A stretch of 64,000 nt of DNA. Source: Oscarella lobularis. Taxonomy: Eukaryota > Porifera > Homoscleromorpha > Homosclerophorida > Oscarellidae. Under the pieces are notes generated by a model. The model saw only the letters and a list, made by a program, of their open reading frames with translations, ran no database searches and was not told the DNA's origin. The stretch lies in contig NC_089194.1 of NCBI RefSeq assembly GCF_947507565.1, forward strand, positions 1,550,001-1,614,000, in the 5' to 3' direction. Both the position numbers and the translations under genes were made by a program. How positions within the stretch are numbered: the stretch's first letter is position 1; every line of letters begins with the position of its first letter. Shown here piece by piece: positions 44,801 through 64,000 of this stretch.

Positions 44801-47044
44801 GCTGAAAGGCTCTACACAAAGAGACTTGAATTTCCGCGGAAGGTGAAAACAACGAGCAGATATAATGCATACGAAATATCGTCGCCCCCGTTCAGGTATT
44901 CGACGACGAAAACGAGTCGTTGTGCCGTTTCAGCGGCGCTTAGTGCGTTGTCTCCCAAAATGAATTTGCAAAAAAGACGAACAATATCATACCTCCCCCC
45001 ACCCATAAACACTAAATATTAGCAAAGAACTGATTAAAATGACTAACTTCTGCTGAGGATTATTGACCATGAAGCGACGCATGAAAGGGGAGAGTATGCC
45101 TCCCATTCGATCAAGATCGGTCTTTCGATAAACGTCGTCTTGGGCGCAAACACTAAAATGAAGTCGAGATCTCGAAAGATTAAGAATTCAATGCATTTAA
45201 GACAGGCCTCGTCATAACGGCACCAAGAAGTCGAACAAGTCCTTCGGACGCCGTCTGGCAAATGGTATACTAAGAGAAACACGTCGAAGTAGAAGCTAAG
45301 AGATACATTAAATTTCGCACACTAAAGTCCATCATAATCTTCTTCGTAACCTTCTCCAAAAGCTATACATATAAGAAATAATGAATTCTTTTTAATCGTG
45401 ACGTCCACTGATTAACCATATCGGAAATGGAATAGAAATCTTCGTTGAGAGCACTGATAATCGACTCGACAACGATTCGACGCACTCCAACAAGCTGATC
45501 ATTTATAAGATAACGAAGTTGCGCTAGAAATAAAAATTATTTAATAGTGAGTCTGGTATTAAAGTTAGCACCTTCCGTGTCAGCTCGAAGTTGGGGATGA
45601 TACACCAAGAAGTACTTGGAATATTTGGCGCACATCCCTCTCACGTCAGGATCAATGTCCAAGAATCTGTGTGTGCACATAAGAGACTCTCAAACGTCAC
45701 AGATTCAAATTCAGAGGGCAAGGCACCGTTCTAAGACTCTCGTCCAGATGTCATCCTTATTTTCTTCTCCAATTGTCGATTCCTTTTCAGCAATTAGTCG
45801 AACGTATAGCTTGACAGCCAATTTTCTTTCAAGCAAAATTTCGCTCTGCAAGGAAGAAGCTCGTTGTAGGGTTGGGTTTGGCTTCTTTTTCGTTGTTTAC
45901 TTTGAGCTTGGAAGAAAACAAGGAATTCATCGATTCAAAGAGTTCGGGCGACGAACGGAAAAGGCGTAAGACGACTTTATTCATAGTCCTCAAGTCGTCC
46001 TCATCGACGTCTTGCCTTCCATAGTACTAAAACTCGGGATGAATTTCATTGCTCCAAATATTTTCTAGTCTACCATTCGAAGCAGCAAACGAAAGTTGCC
46101 CAATCCCTCTGTCAACAGACGCCGACACATGTTCTCAGCGTCGGGATTTGCCTTCAAAAATCACGCATCAACATAAGAATATAAGAAGAGCATCTTGTGC
46201 ACCTCTTCGCCCAGAGTCAGAGGTCTGGCCAGCGACTCAAAGAAACCCGTTGAAATTGGACGTACTTCTTTTACGAAATCAATCACGATTTTCACGGCCG
46301 CATTGGCGAGGCTCGGTGATTGGTTCAGATATCTGAAAATGAAACATTTGAAGATATACGAAAACGTAATGGGGGGATTTACCCCGCGCAGTCGAAAACA
46401 GCTGTGAGCAACTGCTCTCCATGCGACGAACAAATTGCCATGGCACCGCTCCGAGCGAGTAACTAATAATAAAACATAATTCAATTAAATAATTAATAAC
46501 AATTGATTGACTTGCCTCCCACAGACGTCGACGATAGATGACACTTCCTTCGTCGCGCGTCGTCTCACGGAAGTCGAGCTGACCAATGAAAAGACGGACG
46601 AGCGTCTGCACACGCGATGAACGTTTTTTTCTCCTTCCTCGTTCGTTTCGGCTCACCTGTCGCGTCTCGAGAGGCAGAAAAACGACTTTGCTGCCGAAAA
46701 CGCGACACAATTCGACGGCGCAGACGGCGGCGACGAGTCGAACGAGCGAGTTCTTGTGTTGGACGACTCTCGGCGAGAGTAGAGACGATCCGAAGTCGCG
46801 AATCGACGGCAGCGACGACGACGAGAGGTCTCCATCGCAATCCTTGAACGCTGCTAGTGTTTTCGCCGCCTTCTGCGCTCGCGTGAGATCGAAAAACGAC
46901 ATGAGCAATCGACCTATAGGAGGCAGCCTACCTCTAGGCTGAAGAGCAATCGCTCCCAACGTATCGCGAGGCTCGAGAGAGCCTCGTTCGCGTCCATTCG
47001 ATCCATGCGATAACGACGTACGAGCTGCCCGGATTTGACGCCCA
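41865..47044 (-). CDS. PDS5: PDS5 cohesin-associated HEAT-repeat protein
   Basis: Many-exon minus-strand gene. ATG 47042-47044 is followed by MDRMDANEALSSLAIRWERL. Exon 2 reads LTRAQKAAKTLAAFKDCDGD, SSLLSPRVVQHKNSLVRLVA and AVCAVELCRVF, aligning with PDS5 ([25 protein letters not shown]). The next has FIGQLDFRETTRDEGSVIYR, matching [20 protein letters not shown]. Helical repeats continue through about 25 short exons. Near the C terminus CLWFYLEPFVDQKLHVQFIL followed by LCIVAEIGMNIL matches PDS5 ECLWFMLEVLMTK..VCDVALCVI. The last exon is strongly basic (RRRRLAAKAPKTKKAKTKGE) and ends with TGA at 41865-41867. PDS5 binds the kleisin subunit of cohesin and controls release, acetylation and maintenance of sister cohesion in the nucleus. 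Exon edges in the middle are not all resolved. Confidence 0.82.
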
Positions 47045-47306
47045 TGCCAGGCCTTTTTGGCTGTCGCGTCACCCGAAATGCGATCGCCGCGACGGCAGCT
47101 AAAATTTCAAGCTAAATTTAGATTCATGTTCTTAATTTTTACGACACAAATAAAACAAATAAAAAAGACTTTTTCCCGCTCAAAAAAGTCAAGGAAAAAA
47201 GGGAGATTTATACGATCTACAGGTCCTAACAGAAAGACAGACGACTGACTACAAACGCTTCCTAAAATTAAACCTATAGTCTGCACCATTCAAAGTTCTG
47301 TATTCA
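47045..47306. promoter_or_regulatory. Short gap between MRCK 3' end and PDS5 start
   Basis: 262 bp between the MRCK stop (47307) and the PDS5 start on the same strand. It must hold the MRCK 3' end and PDS5 promoter. AT-rich with an A-rich stretch near 47150-47210. Confidence 0.45.
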
Positions 47307-56677
<9,371 letters not shown>

Positions 56678-56984
56678 GACGTGGCGATGGATCACCGAGT
56701 GAGAGTCGTCCTCTCCGCGTCGAGAAACGCGCCGAAAAGGCCGGCTCTGTTTCCTTCGCCCCTCGGTATGGAATGTACGGGAGGTTGGGTGTAAATACTT
56801 TAATTGATCTATATGCGCGATGTAACTGGTTTTCGAGGAAAGAAATTGATTGACGTCGATTTGACAGGGGCATGCATTGATTATCTTCTCTATTTGGACC
56901 AGGAAAATTTTTTTGGATACCCGTGTACACCAAGGGCGGGCATGTAGCCGGGGCCTTTGCATTGTTTCTTCACTTCCGCATACG
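56678..56984. promoter_or_regulatory. Divergent promoter region, MRCK (-) and folate-receptor-like gene (+)
   Basis: 307 bp between start codons. ORFs crossing it are out of frame with both genes. No clear core element assigned. Confidence 0.45.
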
Positions 56985-57852
56985 ATGCGTATAAGATTGC
57001 TTGCTGCCCTTTGCGTCAGCCTCGGCGTCGTCGCTCTCGAGGCCAAATACAATCCGACGAAATGCCTCGAGGGAGAAAAGCACAAGGAGGTTCCCAGTCC
57101 CGAGGGAGACGACTACAAGGCCTGTTTGGCCTACAGGGATCGAACGTGCTGCACGGCGAAGTTCACCGAACAGCTGGCTCAAGCGACGGTAACCAGCATC
57201 GATAACTTCCACTGGAATCGATGCGGTGCGCTCTCGAAATCGTGCGAAGCGTTCATGATTCACGTCGAGTGCTTTTACAGGTGAGGGAGGAGGATGTGAT
57301 AGTGATAGAGTGACACGTTGCAATTAAGTGTAGACTTGTCAATTAATTAAGCGTAGACTTGTCATTTTTAATTAATTAATTAATTAATTGAGATTATTTT
57401 AAAGGTGCTCACCGAACGTCAATAATTGGGCGAATCCTGACTATCCGTCCGCTATGAAGTTCGTTCCTGTCTGTGGCTCGTTCTGTGATCGGTGGTATAG
57501 CGCTTGTCGTAAAGACCTATCCTGTGCCACGGATTGGATCTCAGATTGGAATTATACTGAAGTCAGCGGGAATCAGTGTCGTGACGATGCCCAGTGTCTC
57601 TCCTTCGAAACGCGCTACGCCGACGGCAAAGCCTTGTGCGAAAAAATGTGGGGACTGTCATTTCGCTATGTCAACGATTCGATATCGAATGATAAGTGTC
57701 TGATGATGGATGGGGTCGATTTCGTGAAGCATAACGATGTCGCTGTAAAAGCCATCTTCGATGCATCAGGATCTGAGAAAGTTTTGGGACATGGCGGACT
57801 CATTTCTATTCTGTGTACTGTCTTTTGGCTCACACTAAAGTGTTTAGCTTAG
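56985..57852 (+). CDS. Folate receptor / riboflavin-binding family GPI-anchored protein
   Basis: Two exons, 56985-57280 and 57405-57852, phase 2 join. Signal peptide LLAALCVSLGVVALEA after ATG 56985; this start is chosen over the in-frame ATG 56877 because the signal follows it directly. The mature part is cysteine-rich with the family landmarks: CLEGEKHKEVPSPEGD, YRDRTCCTAKFTEQLA, HWNRCGALSKSCEAFMIHVE, CFYRCSPNV, VPVCGSFCDRWYSACRKDLS and CATDWI.DWN. These match folate receptors (CCT, C..H..C..FY.C.P..., C.DDCE.WW..C). The C terminus has a hydrophobic stretch (GGLISILCTVFWLTLKCLA) right to the stop, as for GPI anchoring. Ligand could be folate, riboflavin or another compound. A poly(A) signal AATAAA lies 82 bp after the stop. 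Confidence 0.85.
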
Positions 57853-57933
57853 GTTTTGATGTCTGTGTGGCATGGTCGCAATTCTTTGTCTAGAGTTTAT
57901 GACTGTTTGATTTTTTGGATGTCTGTATGGGGC

Positions 57934-57939
57934 AATAAA
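57934..57939 (+). other. Poly(A) signal AATAAA for folate-receptor-like gene
   Basis: AATAAA in TGGGGCAATAAATTT, 82 bp beyond the stop codon and 76 bp before the next gene's start codon. Confidence 0.7.
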
Positions 57940-58014
57940 TTTATTCATTGGAGATATACGGGATTTGCGCGTGTCTCCTAGTAACGTGACGACAAAACAA
58001 CAGAGTACACGACA

Positions 58015-60642
58015 ATGCCGGCTAAAAAGGGAAAAGGAAAGAAGAAAGGCGGCGGAAAGAAGAAGAAAGGGTATACCATAGCCTTGTCCCGGTATCTATT
58101 GGCGCGAGAAGTTGGATCGCAGGAAGAAGGAAAAGACACCGAAGTCGGAAAAGGAAATCCAGTACAAAGAGGCGCTGACAAACGCTAAAATATGGGAAGC
58201 ACGTTTAGAAGCAACAGAGAAATCGCGCCAAGAATACAAGTAAGAGCCGAAATAGACACAAATCGGCGGCCACGCGGCTCCCTTAGAAGTTTACCGTAAG
58301 CCCTTAGGAGTTACGTAGCACCTTAGCTTAGGGCTTAGGGCTTTGACCGCTACGAAAAAATCGTTTTTTAGAGAAAATCTCCGAAAGCTAGTTGGTGAGA
58401 ACGATGATTTGAAGCAGAAAATGGGCCAGGTACACAGTATAGAGGTTTCACTGGCCCTAGTCTCTTTTTTGATATTTTTTCGTTCAGAATGAGAAGGACA
58501 CGGTTGAAGTTCTTGCGTTTATGAAGCGAGAAGAAACCGCCAAAGAGGATAAAGTATTAAAAAATTTATTTTTATTAATTAAATAATTGATTTCTTGTAG
58601 GTCAGTCAGCTTCAGTTGCAACTCAAGGACTTGAGACGCGACGCGAGACTCGAAAAAGAACGACTTGGACTTGATTTCAGCGCTCAATTTGAAGCCCTAG
58701 AGCTCACATTGCATCAAAAAGAGGAAGAAGTTCAACTTATGCAAGTGGAATTGAAACAAGTGAAGGAATTTCGTCGAAAACGAGCTCAAATGCAACAGGA
58801 AATGGACGACATTCGATTGAGCATGGAGTCTATGGAGAGAGAACACAAGGAGACGTTGATTCAAATGGAGGAAAGATTTTTTCAGGAGAAAGCAAGATTG
58901 CAACAAGAGGCGAGTCGAAAGGTGGAAGATTTGGCTTCTAGAGCTCACGAAGAAGCGGTGAAGTAAGGCTTTTAATTACAATTAATTATATAATAAAAAG
59001 TCTTTTAATTTTTTAGAAATTTAGATGCAACGACAAAGGCTATTTATAAGGAGAACGTTCAGCTGAACGAAGCGCTAAAAGTTCATTTAATGGAGACGGA
59101 AAATCAAGGGAAACTCATAGAACGTTTGAGTGAGGAAAACGCGAGACTCCAAGAAGACAAGGTACACAAATCTACGTCAGAATTAAGTTTTTTTAAATTT
59201 GCTTTAGAATTTGGATCAACTACTTGTACAGGAAAAAGTTTCAGAAGCAAAGAAGCATAAGACGATTATAAAACGAGTGAGAATATGAATGACGGCATAT
59301 AAGCTAATAGGATATGCGCTTGTAGCTGCAAAGCAAGGTCGAGAATTTAGAAAAATCTCTCACCCAAGCAGTGAGAGAGTTTGAATACGAACGCGACGTC
59401 CTTCGCCAGAGAACGGACTCGGAATTACGCAGTACAAGGTGAGTATTCGCTAAAGCTAGAGGGCTGTTTTTAATTGTTTTATAAGGGAGGAACTTGCGAG
59501 GTTGAAGCGGCAAATGGAGCTCAAGGACAAGGAGATGAATCACGTTAAACTTCTCGCTAAGCAACTACTAGAACAGGTAGGAAATAAATCAAAGAAATTG
59601 CGAGTCTAACGTATATTTGTTTTTAGAGATCGGACGTTGAAAATTTCTTTCTCGAAGCTTTGGCCCACGTCAAAAAAGAGATAATTCATCACAGGTTCGG
59701 TGCACCCCAATTTCCTTTGATTTTTCAAATGTATTTATTCAGAAATCAGTATAAACGCGATGCTCATCTGGCCTACCAGAGAAATTTGGCTGCAGCTCAA
59801 CGAGGCGAAGGAGAATTCCCTCGTGTACGAACATTCAGGTTGGGAGATGCTCTGCTAAGAGATTCCATATGAAAACTGAGTTGGAATTTTGCTGCAGGCT
59901 CATGGAAACGTCAACGAATAGCGTGTACAAAGATATTGAAAAAGCGGAAGGATGGTAAGCTTTGTCTATTAGACTGAAGGGGCCTCCTGTTCACGTTGGG
60001 CTTCTGTAATCTTAAGGGGCCCCTGTCTGTTAAGTTTACGTTAACTAAAGGGGCTTTCTGTCTGAGGAAGTTTCTAATAGACAGAGGTTCCTTCAGTCTA
60101 CGTGAACAGACAGGGGGCCCCCTTCTCGCGTAGAGACTCTGCATGTCTATTATTTTAGAGCTCTAAAATAATTCAATTGATTTTATAACGGTATCGAAAT
60201 ATTATGTAGGGATTTTACGTCTGGGAAAGTCGACGTTAGCGAGCTGACTTGGGAGCAGAAAGAGAGCGTGCTCCGATTTCTTTTCGCGAAGATGAATACG
60301 GCGGCGAAAAAGCCGACAGTTCGGTACAAGAGCACACAGAAGCAAACTTTCAAAACAAAAGTCAAATCTCTATATAGAAGAAAGCCTTTTGACCGCAGCC
60401 TTGTCCCCTTGGAAGCTTCAGATCAGCAAGCCGCGTCTTCAGCGCTGAGGTAAAACTAAAGAATGTGATCATATAATAGGATGAATTGTTTATAACTCAG
60501 AGCGTCTCCTGAGCCTGATGGGACGACGTTTGTCACACAGCAGGATGCAGAAGAGAACAGAGGACCGTCTAGTAGTGATAAGTATAGGACAGGATGGAAA
60601 GCAGCAACCGCAACAACAGAAGTAGAATACAGTGCATCGTAA
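58015..60642 (+). CDS. BBOF1: Basal body-orientation factor 1 (BBOF1/CCDC176)
   Basis: Multi-exon gene. ATG 58015 starts a lysine/glycine-rich tract (MPAKKGKGKKKGGGKKKKG) as in vertebrate BBOF1. Then AKIWEARLEATEKSRQEYK matches NASLWEARLEVTELSRIKYR; later ERFFQEKARLQQEA, RAHEEAV, and MELKDKEMNHVKLLAKQLLE with VENFFLEALAHVKKEI match MKDREMNRVKKLAKNILDE.VERFFLDALHQVKQQI. The C-terminal exon has SELTWEQKESVLRFLFAKMN, almost identical to DLTWEQKEKVLRLLFAKMN. Coiled coil throughout. In vertebrates BBOF1 sits at basal bodies and along ciliary axonemes and is needed for cilia alignment and stability; sponges have motile cilia on choanocytes and larvae. TAA at 60640-60642, with AATAAA at 60653-60658, only 11 bp later. 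Confidence 0.93.
59960..60122. repeat. Foldback-like repeat in BBOF1 intron
   Basis: Contains GTCTATTAGACTGAAG on the left and AATAGACAGAGG plus CTTCAGTCTACGTGAACAG on the right, which pair in inverted orientation, together with GGGGCCCC (60016-60023) and GGGGGCCCCC (60113-60122). The outline resembles a small non-autonomous element. Confidence 0.6.
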
Positions 60643-60867
60643 ATATTTAGGCAATAAAAATCTTATTAATTAATGACTCCACGAGAGAGAAGCTGCACAA
60701 GCTGCGGCTATTTATAACGCTAATTTCGTTAGTCAGGAATGCCTGCGTATGTACGTATAGGAAAGGCTTGCGTAATTTGGACGGTGCGCTGGGAGGAAAG
60801 CCGTGGAAGGAGAGCGCTTCACAATGCTTAGAGTCAGTCACTACCCTACGTATCAGACGCCAATCAC

Positions 60868-64000
<3,133 letters not shown>

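Overview
This window is nuclear DNA from an animal. Genes are dense and intron-rich, with mostly very short GT-AG introns (about 50-100 bp) and gene-to-gene gaps often under 400 bp. The gene set is metazoan: dystroglycan, MITF/TFE, VGLL4, MRCK, ELKS/ERC, a receptor tyrosine kinase, PDS5 and BBOF1. Compact introns, an ionotropic glutamate receptor, a GABA-B-type receptor and an enormous repetitive dystroglycan in a GC-moderate genome fit a sponge best, most plausibly a homoscleromorph such as Oscarella or a relative. That assignment is inference, not proof.

Layout. 1-3732 (+): the 3' part of a type I membrane protein made of bacterial-type Ig-like repeats. 3999-7617 (+): GABA-B-like class C GPCR. 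7980-11383 (-): FERM-domain tyrosine phosphatase (PTPN14/21-like). 11766-12536 (+): intronless ELOVL6-like elongase. 12861-15566 (+): intronless ionotropic glutamate receptor. 15635-16400 (-): small secreted ML-domain lipid-binding protein with a frame problem. 16586-18318 (+): MAPKAPK2-like kinase. 18775-20377 (+): VGLL4. 21025-23346 (+): UBAN/zinc-finger adaptor (TNIP/optineurin/NEMO family). 23703-26154 (+): MITF/TFE bHLH-Zip factor. 26370-27140 (-): SH3 + FAM107 protein. 27248-30513 (+): ELKS/ERC. 31056-40506 (+): dystroglycan with a roughly 2,300-residue mucin region. 41865-47044 (-): PDS5. 47307-56677 (-): MRCK. 56985-57852 (+): folate-receptor-like GPI protein. 58015-60642 (+): BBOF1. 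60868 to the end (+): receptor tyrosine kinase, cut by the window end.

Several products concern cell adhesion, cortex and polarity (dystroglycan, MRCK, ELKS, FERM-PTP, SH3-FAM107, BBOF1). Others belong to families known from synapses (iGluR, GABA-B, ELKS), which is notable if the source lacks neurons. There is no sign of operons. Four head-to-head pairs are separated by only 107-382 bp between start codons and probably share bidirectional promoters. The most interesting items are: dystroglycan with both processing sites preserved around a vastly expanded mucin; an SH3-FAM107 domain combination; a 54-nt stop-free intron inside the MITF DNA-binding region; tandem Rab-binding-like motifs at the ELKS C terminus; non-canonical splice sites in the MAPKAPK gene; a one-base frame problem (or 19-nt micro-intron) in the ML gene; and a recurrent GGGGCCCC palindrome confined to noncoding DNA.
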